64,000 bases of DNA from Azadirachta indica (Eukaryota > Streptophyta > Magnoliopsida > Sapindales > Meliaceae), in NCBI GenBank assembly GCA_022749755.1, contig CM040440.1, positions 21,873,269 to 21,937,268 on the forward strand. Direction: 5' to 3'. Shown one piece after another: positions 39,017 to 49,900 of the stretch; within the stretch, counting starts at the first letter, position 1, and the number at the start of each line of letters is the position of its first letter. Both the position numbers and the translations under genes were made by a program. The notes beneath the pieces were generated by a model, which was not told the origin of the DNA, made no database searches, and saw only the letters and a list, made by a program, of their open reading frames with translations.

Positions 39017-42000
39017 ATGATCATCATGGGCACGAACGATCAGGTACCTTATTCTTCTTTCCTTCAATCTATGAAGTTAGGGTTTCACTTTCAAATTCGT
39101 CTCTCCACTCTTAATTTCTACTGAAACCTCTGTCGAGACTTGATCAAGTTCAAATGTTGCTGTTTAGAGTGAAATCCTGTCTCTTAATTTTCTCTGTTGA
39201 AGCAATAACTAAGTTTCCAAGCTCATCGCTATATCATCTTCTTATAGAAGGACGCAAGTAGTACATCGTCTTCTTCTTCAAAGCTTGTCTTGTATTCTTA
39301 CTGGCAGAGCTCTTGTTCTTGGCGTGTCCGCTTCGCTTTGAACCTTAAAGGTTTTTCTTTTACTGTTTACATCTTCGTTGAGTTGAACCTCCAAATCTTG
39401 TTATATATATATATATAATATAATATAATATAATATAATATAGGTTTTTTATGAATGTGTAGGTGTTCCTTACGAGTGCAAGGCTGTGGACCTTGCAAAA
39501 GGAGAACAGTTTAGTCCTGGTAAACGTGGAATTTATAATATGCACTTGTCTTGCATGTTCCGCATGAAACGGATAAGGAGTGCAGTTTTACATTTTCTAT
39601 CATAAAATGAAAATTGCAATAGATACTAATTTTATATCTGATTTCCAGAGTTTGAGAAATTGAATCCCCTGCATTTCGTCCCGGTGTTAGTTGATGGTGA
39701 TGTGGTGGTCTCAGATTCCTATGCAATATTGCTGGTTGGTGTTCTTTGTCTGTTAAATGCAATCCACATTATTGTCAATTGTTTTTGAAATGCATTAAAT
39801 AATGATCTTAAGGTTCAATTTCACATTGGTCTTTGTGTGGTTCCTCAATTTCTATGATGACACTTAGTTTTTCCTTTTGATATTGTGTTACTAGTCTTCA
39901 TCGTTCTGATATTTAAGTTATTATCAATTTTTCTTTCTGATATGGTGTTACTAGTCTTCATCATTCTGATATTTAAGTTATTATTATTGTTCTTGATTAG
40001 TATTTGGGGGAAAAGTATCCTCAAAGAGCGTTGTTACCAGCTGATCTGCAGAGAAGAGCTTTGAATCTCCAGGTAAGAATTGTGGCGGTTGTTCTCTTGA
40101 TTTCGGTGTGAAATCTCTGTCGAGTACTTGATGGAGTTTGTTGGATGCAATTCTTAAATTTGAAATTGAGTTCTCAGTCCTATGATATTGTTGCATTGTC
40201 CAAAGTTTCATCTTGTGTACTGTGCCAAGTCAATTAGCAACCTCAGCAATTCAAAGAATAAAATATAAATATGATATTTAATGTTTTCGTTGAAACTGCT
40301 ATGACATGCAATGTGTTGTTACTTTCCAATTCTAACAAAACATTTAATTTCATCGATGGCAAAAAAATATATGGTTGGAACTAATAGAACCATTCAATTT
40401 GGATGCCTCCAAGTTCATATGTATGGCACTAAAGTTTATTTCTTTTGCGAGAAGGTGAAGGATTTATGGTGGTTCAATATGGATTCTTTTTTAACTCCTG
40501 TATATGTCCATGTGTTATTTTTATGCCAAATTTCAGGTTGCCAGCATAGTCAGCTCTAGCATACAGCCTCTTCATATGCTATCAGTGCTGGTACATACTG
40601 TTTCTATATGATTAATTTTGATTGTATGTTTGTAGATTTCATGAACTATGTCACTTCCCTCTCTCTTCCTCCTATTCTATTCTGTAGAAATATATTGAGG
40701 AAAAGATTGGTCCAGAAGAGCGAATTTTATGGGCTCAGTCTAACATAGAAAAAGGTTTCCTAGGTAAGATTTTCTACCTACCTCACCCCTCTGGGCAACA
40801 CATCTCTTCTGAGAGGCAATTTACCTTCATGCCAAACTATTGAAGGTTTCTCTCTTTCTGCTACTGATAGCAGTTCTGTCTCCCTTTTGTACAGCTCTTG
40901 AGAAATTGCTGAAAGATTTTGATAGCAAATATGCCACTGGAGAAGATGTATACATGGTCTCTCAGAAATCCTCTAATTGTCTACCAATACTTTTAGAATT
41001 ATCTTTTGTTACAATTAACTTGAATGCTCTGACCCTTTTCTTTGTGATTGATATATGTGCTGCTGGTGAAAGATTTTTATAAGTAATATTCATAAATACC
41101 TGAACAGAAGGGTGTATTGGTGTTTTAAATGGGGGATATGGAAATTTCTGGCGAAGGATTATTTCAAATATCTTTCTGAAATTAAGGTTTTCCATCAAGA
41201 TAATTGTTATCTTGGGTTAGTTATTTATTCTATGAAGTCCCTTCTCTATGAACTTAACTCTCTCACTCTTTGCGGCTTCTTTCATACCGTATAATTGTAT
41301 TTTCACTTTTAGTACGAGGAGTCCTGATTCTATGATGTGGAAGACTGTACCGTTGGATTGCACTCATTGATCCCTTCTATGCTGCTTCACTTTTCTTCCA
41401 ATTTGTTTATTCTTTCTTCATTTTGGAATTCTTTTGTGTCAGTTTTTCTATTGAAATTTGGCTACAAACAGTTTCAGAAAAAAATTAAACAAAAAAAAAG
41501 CTACTCAGTTGCCTCAACTACCAAACACCTCGAGACCAAAAGTAATTGCTAATTCTCTATCACAATATTTTTTATATTTAGAAATTATGACTATAAAATA
41601 TTATTTTTAACAGAAAAATAATTCAATTTAGTTCACTCGACTGCCAAACACCTTAAGACCAAAACTGATGATTCGGAGGTTGTCATTCACAGGCTGATGT
41701 GTTCTTGGCTCCACAAATTGCTGTTGTTACGACGAGGTTCAACATTGACATGGTATAGTATTATTCCTTATTTTGTTGTGCTCTTTTCTTTTCAGGTAAC
41801 TACTTCTATTATACCCTAGAGATACTAGTTTTCACTCTTACTGCTCCAGTGCAATTCTTTTGTTGTAAAACCTATGAGATGGATCTTGGCTACATATCGT
41901 GCTCATGTTTTTGCTCATATAATTCATCGGAGTACACAATAGAATTTAAGTAACTTTACCATATTTAAACCTTATGTGCTTGTATGTTTGAGGAAGGAAA

Positions 42001-42288
42001 ATAGTTGATGCTGGAGCACGATATGACAAAAGATTCAGTAGCATGTTTTGTTGTTCCATCAAGTGGAGGCCTTGTAAAGTGAAGTCTTCTTATATGATTC
42101 TGTATGTAAATAGTGTGGGCAAGCATAAACATATGCTATGTTAACTTCTTACTTGCATAAAACTAAACATCTCTTCGCTATTTATGCAGTCCAAGTTCCC
42201 TACTTTAAGTAGGATATATGAATCATACAAAAGTTTACCAGAATTCCGAGCCTCATCACCAGAGAGACAGGCAGATGCAGTGCATTAA
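39017..42288 (+). CDS. GSTZ: Glutathione S-transferase zeta / maleylacetoacetate isomerase
   Basis: Converts maleylacetoacetate to fumarylacetoacetate in tyrosine breakdown, using glutathione in the cytosol. Ten exons join in phase: 39017-39043, 39248-39350, 39463-39519, 39649-39734, 40001-40072, 40537-40590, 40688-40763, 40895-40956, 41693-41752 and 42190-42288, giving 231 residues. The zeta active-site motif [14 protein letters not shown] is intact, with the catalytic Ser-Ser-Cys. Also seen: [20 protein letters not shown] of the thioredoxin-like domain with the glutathione-contacting [16 protein letters not shown], and [20 protein letters not shown] in the helical domain. The N-terminus ([20 protein letters not shown]) is a Ser-rich extension. 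Its introns contain small local duplications. Confidence 0.95.
39401..39443. repeat. (TA)n / (TATAA)n compound microsatellite in a GSTZ intron
   Basis: A TA run passes into five-base TATAA-type units, just upstream of the acceptor of exon 3. Confidence 0.9.
39874..39988. repeat. Tandem duplication of about 63 bp in a GSTZ intron
   Basis: Two near-identical copies contain GTGTTACTAGTCTTCATC followed by TTCTGATATTTAAGTTATTA, at about 39886-39926 and 39946-39988. They lie just before the exon starting at 40001. Confidence 0.85.
41500..41672. repeat. Imperfect direct repeat in a GSTZ intron
   Basis: A unit containing ACCAAACACCTCGAGACCAA near 41519 recurs as GCCAAACACCTTAAGACCAA near 41645, with matching flanks, immediately before exon 9. 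Confidence 0.7.
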
Positions 42289-42633
42289 GTTTGGTTTTCT
42301 TCCTCCATATTTTACTTCAGTACAGTGCCCACTTATCTCATAAATAACACCATTTCAATGCTGGTATCTCTCTAGTATGTTTGTATTAAGTTATTTCTCC
42401 TATTCCTTTTAATACCATACCATCCAATTGCTAGAAGTTGTATTTGAAATGACAGAATGCATTAATAAAATATTAAAAATAAAAAACGTGGACAGAGTCT
42501 AAGGTGGCCCTCTCCATAATCTTGTTGAGCATGTATTTGTTGAGGTTTCATTCTCAAGCAGTGGCTTTCTAACTTCTATCGATAAACAGTCAGGAAGTTT
42601 TTTAATTGCTAATGGTAATGATAGAGTAGATAT

Positions 42634-42653
42634 GTTGTGTGTGTGTGTGTGTG
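42634..42653. repeat. (GT)n microsatellite
   Basis: About nine GT dinucleotides between GSTZ and the first SMO1 relic. Confidence 0.9.
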
Positions 42654-42889
42654 ATTCAGTTATTACCTAATTATTGACGCTGTGATTTATTTACGGAAAA
42701 CTGTTTGTAGACTAACGCAAGTTAAAGAATATCTTATGCTGGTTTCTACCATGCTTAGGGAATTACTGTGTCAATTTCCTATCCAATCTCCTCGTCTTTC
42801 AACTCTCATTTCTCCAATTATGGGTCTTGATCTTATCCAGGTCTTTCTGTAAACAATACAATGTAGCCTTACCTTAATCTGCATGCAAG

Positions 42890-43620
42890 ATGCAGAGGCA
42901 GCTGCAGGAAGAAGAGAGCTAAGTTCTGCAGAGAAACTATGGTTTAACTATTCAGCCAAGAAACAAGGTTATATTCTTCACCATCACAACATCCCCTTTT
43001 CGATCTTGTTTTAGTCTATAGTTCCTCAGCCATACATGCATGTTGATCGAGCTTATTCGATCCAAGAAAATAAACAAATACAAGAATCAACCCAATGTCC
43101 AGAGACCGTTCTCAGGAACTTTGAGTTGCTACAACAAACATGTCAGACAAACTTTTCTACTTGTTGCTGGGTCGTCTGCATATTTTCTCCTATCCTCTTG
43201 TCAAGTATCTTACCCTTCATCTCAAACATAACAATTTCACAAATTTCAAGATCCCATGAGTAATTTGATTTGAATAGAGTCCGAGAATTTGTTGAATTTT
43301 TTATGGCAGTGGATAGGCATTCCGACAAGTTTACGTGGGAAATATTTGGGCAATTGTCGGTGTACTTCTATGATAGAGGATTATTCCAACTACGGGAATC
43401 ATCGATGACCACGTGCATCATGAATATCCACACATCTCCAACAGGATTTGCCGCATGCATCATATGTTCATTGGTCTGAGAATTTGATCGGCGGCATACT
43501 TCATATTGAGAGAAAAGGAGTCCATTGAATTCCTGTTGAAATTCCTTTGGAGTCTATTGAGATGCAAATTTCCATGACTATAATCATTATTATGTATGTC
43601 TGGAAATACAGCCACAGTAA
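42890..43620 (+). pseudogene. Decayed SMO1 (sterol C-4 methyl oxidase) copy
   Basis: Aligns by eye with the intact gene at 44783-46111. The first part encodes DAEAAAGR, EKLWFNYSAKKQGYILHHHN and then an in-frame stop. After a frame change, ELIRSKKINKYKNQPNVQRP and TFLLVAGSSAYFL match the end of exon 1. Exon 2 similarity resumes near 43310 (GTGGATAGGCATTCCGACAA), but the section with the first His box is shortened and out of frame. A trace of exon 3 (CATGACTATAATCATTATTA) lies near 43573. Stops, shifts and lost His ligands rule out function. Confidence 0.85.
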
Positions 43621-44782
43621 CTTTTCATTGGTAAGACTGCAATAAAGAGATTTGGCCAAAAATGTTACATTTTTTTTTTCTTTTTGTTACAATTGACAAT
43701 TCATTTAAAAACGGTAAAAACTACAATAAAACAATTTTTTTTTTTTAAGGAAACATACGGTACATTCATATGACATATCACATCACATGTCTAACCTATC
43801 AAATACAAAAGAAATCAAAATATCATCATCATCATCATCATGGCTACCGTGAAGTTAAAAGATAAAAAGAGAAAGTTACCTTGGTGAATTTACTTGAACA
43901 ATTAAAACTTAGAAGTTTTTGGAACTAACGTGTTTTGATTTGATGATAAATTTCTTCAGGACTATGTATGGGCATCATAAATCTCTTCTCAATGAGATGC
44001 CACTCATGTCTTAAGCAATTTCTGAAATAACCAGCAGCAATAGCCAATAACAACATGGAGAGACAGATACTACTTTTCCAAAAATCTCAAAATGAGTACA
44101 CTTTTTTGGAAGTTCTCTTTTCACTTTCTTTCTTCTTTCTCCTCAGGTTTTTTTTCCATCAATTTTTGTAATTAGTGAATAAATACACAATATAATATAG
44201 TTTTTCATATGTATATTTGGGGTCATTTTCAATATATTTGTAACTGTCCATAAAGGACATGCATTCGACTCCTTATCTGATTGGTAGAAATTTCATATTA
44301 AGGGGAATGTTTCAGAATTTTTGAGTAGATAATTCTTTTTAATGAGGATAAATTTTTGAGTGTTAAACTTCTCATTAGAATTACTAATAGATTTTTAATA
44401 AAATATTAATAAAAGTGTAAAATGATTTGTAATATTAAAAAAGAAAAAAAAAAAAAAAAAAAACTCACCAACCTGCGATTAAGACTCTTTACTTCGACAA
44501 TGACGCGTCACATTCCAACCACAAAAAAGGTCGGTCTTGCCAAACTTTCATTATTGTGTTGACATAGAGGAAGGAAGAAATTGCAAGATGCAGCATTTGA
44601 ATTCAACGCAAACTCGTTAAAATTTAAGTTTAGTTTGGTGTTGAGATGCTATATATACTCAGTACATACTTTCTCACTACATAGAAATGACCAGTAGCAC
44701 TTGGTTCACTAGGTCTCTCTCTGGGTCTGTGTTCTAATTTTCCTTCAAGTTTTTTTTTTTTTTTTTTTTTAAAATAAATAAA

Positions 44783-46111
44783 ATGTTGGAGTACCTGAAT
44801 CTGAAAGATGCAGAAGTAGCAGTCGGCAGAAAGCTGACATTTTGGGAAGAATTGTGGTTCAATTACTCGGCCAATAAACACGATTTCATTCTTCACTTCC
44901 ACAACATTCTCTTCCTGTTCTTGTTTTATTCTCTAGCTCCTCTACCATACATGTTGATCGACCTCATTCAATCCAAGAAAATAAACAAATACAAGATTCA
45001 ACCTCAAGTCCGAAGAACATTTTCAGACATGTTTAAGTGTTACAAATATGTGATGAAGACTTTTATTCTTGTTGCCGGCCCTCTGCAAATCTTGTCCTAC
45101 CCCACTACGAAGGTAATAATAATAATTTTTAATTATATAGCAAGCAATTAATAATTAATAATTAATTTAATATAATTTAATTTGTTTTGGGCAGTGGATT
45201 GGGATTCGGACAAGTTTGCCATTACCTTCAAGGTGGGAAATGTTCTTGCAATTGTGTGTATACTTCATTATAGAGGATTATGGTCATTATTGGGTGCATA
45301 GATGGCTGCATACTAAATGGGGATACGAGAAAATACATCATGTACACCATGAATATACATCACCAATGGGATTTGCAGCGCCATATGCTCATTGGGCTGA
45401 GGTTCTCATTCTCGGAATCCCATCGTTTGTTGGCCCTGCGTTAGTTCCTGGACACGTAATCACTTACTGGTTATGGTTCATTTTGAGGCAAATGGAAGCA
45501 GTTGAAATTCATAGCGGGTACAATTTAATAATTCATTAATTCATTTGTTTATTAGTTGCATTTTGAAGATTAACTAAGGAATTAATGGGCTTTTCAGCTA
45601 CGAGTTTCCATGGAGTTTAACAAAATGGATAATTCCATTCTATGGAGGAGCAAAGTACCATGATTATCATCATTATATTGGGAGCCGGACTCAAAGTAAC
45701 TTTGCATCAGTTTTCACTTACTGTGATTATATTTATGGAACTGACAAGGTAATGAATTAAGCTTACACTTACACCACACATGCCTTTTCTTTTTTACATA
45801 TATGATATTTATAAAATCCTATACTTTAATTTTCAGGGTTATCGATATTACAAGTCTCTCCCTGTTCTTAACAAGGTACTCCTAAACTAAAACCCTTATT
45901 TATATATATATATATATATATATATTTTCACATGGAAATCCCTTCTCTTTTCAATTGAATTTTTTTTTTTTTTTTGGAAAAACTAAGATTTACTTAACTT
46001 TGAGATATATCTTATATTATGATTACATTAATCTAACTCTCTCTCTCTCTCTTTTTTTTTTTTTTTTTTTTTTAATTTGTTGTTGATGTTTATTATTGAA
46101 AGAGAGATTAA
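44783..46111 (+). CDS. SMO1: Methylsterol monooxygenase, SMO1 type (sterol 4-alpha-methyl oxidase 1)
   Basis: An ER-membrane di-iron enzyme that removes a C-4 methyl from 4,4-dimethylsterols such as 24-methylenecycloartanol in plant sterol synthesis. Exons 44783-45112, 45195-45517, 45598-45748 and 45837-45875 join in phase, with a proposed last exon at 46103-46111, for about 283 residues. Membrane helices are evident (ILFLFLFYSLAPLPYMLIDL). The iron-binding His clusters are intact: HRWLH, HHVHHEY and YHDYHHY. Other signatures are FSDMFKCYKYVMKTFILVAG, FAAPYAHWAEVLILGIPSF, RQMEAVEIHSGYEFPWS, FTYCDYIYGTDKGYRYYK. These match SMO1, not SMO2. The C-terminus is uncertain: the proposed last exon adds only Arg-Asp, shorter than relatives. 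A poly-T tract ends just before the leader. Confidence 0.9.
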
Positions 46112-46363
46112 TTAGCAGCTGCCAGCTGCATGCGGAGACAGATATAAGTTATTTCTTGCTGCAGAATTCGATCGGATCGATGAATCCCCTTTCAACTTGT
46201 CCTTCATGCATCTGCCGGCCATTATTGGAGAAACTTGTTCAGAAATTAAGAATCCCTATATATATATATATATATATTTCATAATTAATTAATTAATGGT
46301 TGTGATTTAATGCAAATAACTTGTAGTTCAATTTGATGCAATATTACGTATATGCCATGCAAC

Positions 46364-46395
46364 TTATATTATATTATATTATATTATATTATATT
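46364..46395. repeat. (TATAT)n-type microsatellite downstream of SMO1
   Basis: Repeated five-base ATATT units. A TA run also lies at about 46258-46276. Confidence 0.9.
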
Positions 46396-47514
46396 GTATA
46401 TCGATTACATTAGTTATGTTACTTCGGATGATGGTTAAATTGGTGAAGAAACTTGACTAATTTACAATTAGTCTTTAGAATTTTATCAGAATTATTTTGT
46501 TTGTTAAAAATTTAAAGTTGACTTACTTTGATTAAGACATCCATATTGATACTATTTTACATATATAACAGTAGTAAGCTATTTGACATTATTCATTTCA
46601 TACTCGTACTTAATTCTGTAATTGCGAATTAAAATATCAAAATACTGTTACGTTCAGTTTCATTTTATATAAATCCATAGATAAATTAGGCTTGTATCAT
46701 TATTCAACCCATACTTTCACAATCAGCTTCTCTTCTTGTTCCTGCTGACTATATATACTACTCCACAGTCCGCACTTCCTCTTCCATTAATTCCTGTTGT
46801 TCGAGCTTAGTCCTTCTGAGAAAATAAACTAACAAGTACAAGATTAAGCCTCTATATATATATATATATATATATAGTGACGTAGAAATTTGGGTAACGG
46901 TGTAATTGAGAGTTTAATGCAAAATAACTGAAAAAAAAAAAAGAAAATAAGACAGCAAGATTTACGTGTACGTCTACGGAATGATCTTTGGGGGTGATTT
47001 TATTAATACTCGAAAATAGGGTTGTTACAATACAAAGGAAACTTTCTCTCTATATCTTTTCCTAAGGATCTCTTTCTTTCTTTTAACACTCTCTTTTATA
47101 ATTTACGTTGTAAAAATTTTTTTAAATACAAATTAGTCAATTTTTTGTTCACCAAGAACTTCTTATTATTAAAGATATCTTCTCTTTCTTGAATTTATTT
47201 TTGTTTAGAATTTAATATTGAATTAAACTTCTACGCACTAATGGGCTTATTGAGCGCCTAGGTCGAACTTGTTGGGTTTGAATTGAACTTAGTTGATCAA
47301 GTTTTGAACATTGGGGCTAAATGGACAATTTGAATAAAATTGACATTGTTCACACTAGTACTATTTATGATCGCTATTGTTCCTGCTCGATACTATTCCT
47401 TACTCACTATTATTTACGTGTATGACATGCATCGTATTATTTATGACCAAGTTTTGGCCTTCATAGTCTCCTAAAACAACATATTTAGCGCATACTTTTT
47501 GATAAAATAAAGTG

Positions 47515-47722
47515 CCTAACTCGTACTTTTTAGTAGAATAAAATGCCTAACTTATATTTTTTAACTTTATGATTTTCGACAATAAGATACCTAACACACT
47601 TTTTGATAAAATAAGATGTCTAACTCGTACTTCTTGATAGGACAAAATGCCTAACTTATCTTTTTTAAATTCATGATTTTGTAGGACAAGATGCCTAATA
47701 CACTTTTTGATAGGACAACATG
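47515..47722. repeat. Tandem repeat, two units of about 104 bp
   Basis: Unit 1 begins CCTAACTCGTACTTTTTAGT at 47515; unit 2 begins TCTAACTCGTACTTCTTGAT at 47619. Each holds shorter ATGCCTAAC-type subrepeats, so the unit itself arose by amplification. More diverged partial units flank it. Confidence 0.8.
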
Positions 47723-47804
47723 CTTTAACACATACTCTTTGGTAGAACAACGTACCTATTACATAACTTTTAATCTTTCTAACTTCTTAGGATAAGATAT
47801 CTAG

Positions 47805-47946
47805 GAGATGCATGTGCATGAGAAACTTTCCCTTCTTCTCGAATTACCCATTTAATTTCTAGTATTTATAATTTCTACAACCATATATATATATATATAT
47901 ATAATTTCTAGTATTTAAGGGAAAGTCTCTCATGCACATCCATCTC
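47805..47946. repeat. 30-bp inverted repeat around an AT-rich loop
   Basis: The arm at 47805-47834 (GAGATGCATGTGCATGAGAA and onward) is the near-perfect reverse complement of 47917-47946, with two mismatches. The 82-bp loop contains a direct repeat AATTTCTAGTATTTA and a TA run. It may be a small hairpin element or the end of the insert. Confidence 0.85.
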
Positions 47947-49172
47947 AAGTGCACCAAGTTATTCTGAGAAATTAATGTTCAAATTTTCAACTCATTGCCG
48001 CGTCTCTGCAACTGCAAATCTCCTCCTATCCACCATGAAAGGTTGGTAATTAACAATATAATATACAGACATATATAATTGGCAATATAATAATATATAA
48101 TTTTTTAATTACAAAATAACAATAGTACGTACTGATCTCTCAGGTTCTATTGTTTTTTGTGGCAGTCGATTGGGAATGGCTTAATGTTGCCTTCAAAGTG
48201 GGAAATATTTTCGCAATTGTTGGTGTATTTTTTGATAGAGGATTATGTACACTATTAGTATTGGCTTCATTAATACCAAATGGGGCTTAAAAGAAAATTC
48301 ATCATCATGTATTGTACACCATGAATGCAATATACAACTCCAATTAATTAATGGGATTGGCTGCTCCATATTGTCATCGGGCTAAAGATGTTTATCGAAC
48401 CTACGAGGTTAATACGAAATTTGTAACTTAAATCAACTCTATTTAATTTTCGGTATTGATGCTTCAAATAAATAATGTTTCTAGAACTCTTCATACTGAG
48501 AGTTGGTTATAATTCTTGTTTCGAGGGTGTCAGTATTACAATTCTCTTCAAGCTAAGGTATTCATTCTAGACCGTCTTTAATTCACTTATTCATATATAC
48601 TATATTGAAAAATAATATGCTTGGATAAAAAAAATTCTTAAAAGCTAAAGAGTAATTGTATTTTAAAACTTGAACAAATTATATTAATACGCATGTTTAC
48701 ACTACCTTGTCTGACTCTTCATCATGTTTATTGTTTATTACTGAAAGAAAGAGGGAGTAAAATTGCAACAAGAAGAAGCTTAAGCAAGACAGGTGTGAAA
48801 TCTTCTAGTCGTAACTTACAATAATTAATAATTGTAAAGAGATTCTGTTGCGTAGAATAAAAATCACTAGCGAGGTTACTAATGAGTTTGATTCTGTGGC
48901 CTTCTTATGTTATTTTGTTTACATTTTAAGCTTTTAATTCAATAAAATATAGCTTTCATTAATGCAACTTTTACTTGATTAGCTGTTTCTCACTCTTATT
49001 ATTATTTTACAGGTAAAAATCATCCATTTTTTTCTTTTTTTACGTGGATTGATATATCTGTTGTATCAATAATTCTCATATCACTCTGAATTATGATGGC
49101 CTACCTTTGTGTATGATTTCTTTAAACAAACGTCCAAAGGAAAAAAAATTATGAAAAAAAATTATGATCGAA

Positions 49173-49248
49173 GCTTGCTTAACTCAATCGGTAGAGAACA
49201 AGGCTCTTAATCTTGTGGTAGTGGTTTCGAGCCACCCTAGGGTGGGTG
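49173..49248 (+). pseudogene. tRNA-Lys(CTT)-like sequence, degenerate
   Basis: The anticodon arm CAAGG-CTCTTAA-TCTTG and D arm AACTCAATCGGTAGAG are recognisable. The acceptor stem GCTTGCT/GGTGGGT pairs largely through G-T wobbles, and extra bases lie between the T arm and the acceptor. It is probably a decayed copy of tRNA-Lys. Confidence 0.55.
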
Positions 49249-49331
49249 CTTAAATTATTTTTTTCAATTATTTAATTTAATATTCAACAATTGATGACAT
49301 TTGAAAAAAAACAAGCGTTACATCACGCAAA

Positions 49332-49406
49332 GCCCGTGTAGCTCAGGTGGTAGACCGCAAGGCTTTTAACCTTGTGGTCCTGGTGTTCGAGCCCACGCGG
49401 TGGGCG
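49332..49406 (+). tRNA. tRNA-Lys(TTT)-like gene, possibly a pseudogene
   Basis: Starts GCCCGTGTAGCTCAGGTGG and ends GGTGGGCG. The anticodon arm is CAAGG-CTTTTAA-CCTTG, giving anticodon TTT. The acceptor stem has one mismatch (G7-G). The T arm around TTCGAGC has altered stem bases and does not fold into a normal five-pair stem, so function is doubtful. Confidence 0.55.
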
Positions 49407-49433
49407 TTTCATACGGATACATATTGTTTTCAA

Positions 49434-49900
49434 AATGCTCCGCAAGTGCTAATGCATTATGCAATTGTCCCAAAATAAATTCATGGCAAATATTGCCTAA
49501 TCTTGATGTAGTTTCTTAAGTACGGTGCCAAGTTTAGGGCATGGTCTCTCAACTCGACAAAATAAATTTATGGCAAATATAATGATGGCCAAAAATTTAA
49601 AAGAAAAATCATGGCAAACATGACGATGGCCAAAATTAAAAAAAAAAAAAAAAAAAATCCATGGAGACTATTGCCCAATCTTTACGTAGTTTTAAGCATC
49701 GTGCCATGTTTAGGGCAGGGTATCTGTCCCGACAGAATGTAAAGCTGACTCTAAATGCTCCGAAGTCCTAAAGCATTATGCCTCTTTGCCAAAATAAATT
49801 TCTGGCAAACATTGCCCACTCTAGGTGTAGTTTTAAGCATTGTGCCAAGTTTAGGGCATGGTCACTCCAACCTGACAGAATTTAAATCAACTCTAAATGA
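49434..49900. repeat. Degenerate tandem repeat, three partial units
   Basis: The phrase GTGCCAAGTTTAGGGCATGG or a close variant recurs near 49528, 49690 and 49846. Each is preceded by a CCAAAATAAATT...TGGCAAA phrase (about 49470, 49635 degenerate, 49790) and TGTAGTTTTAAG. The units span about 160 bp. No coding sense. Confidence 0.75.

Larger units (their letters stand above)
46880..47960. mobile_element. Retroelement-like insert within the SMO1 relic
   Basis: The segment is foreign to SMO1 exon 1 and is bounded by TA runs (about 46857-46880 and 47883-47903). It contains GCAAGATTTACGTG with CTACGGAATGATCTTTGGGG near 46956-46995, resembling a motif I recall from many plant LTR or TRIM-type elements. 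It also holds a twofold 104-bp repeat and a 30-bp inverted repeat. No protein is encoded, so it would be a non-autonomous or solo remnant. Confidence 0.5.
46740..48830 (+). pseudogene. Second decayed SMO1 copy, interrupted by an insert
   Basis: Exon 1 remains appear at 46785-46858 (GAGAAAATAAACTAACAAGT matches the SKKINKYK region) and again at about 47970-48035 (CTGCAACTGCAAATCTCCTC matches the exon end). About 1.1 kb of foreign DNA separates them. Exon 2 follows at about 48167-48410 with frameshifts and stops; the second His box is damaged by added bases. A trace of exon 4 (GTGTCAGTATTACAATTCTC) ends in AAG|GTATTC near 48557, and the last exon region lies near 48745. Introns are retained, so this is a duplicated rather than processed copy. 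Confidence 0.82.

Noticed and set aside
43036..43479. Frames of 60-75 codons that could be small genes
   Set aside because: They are pieces of the SMO1 relic in shifted frames.
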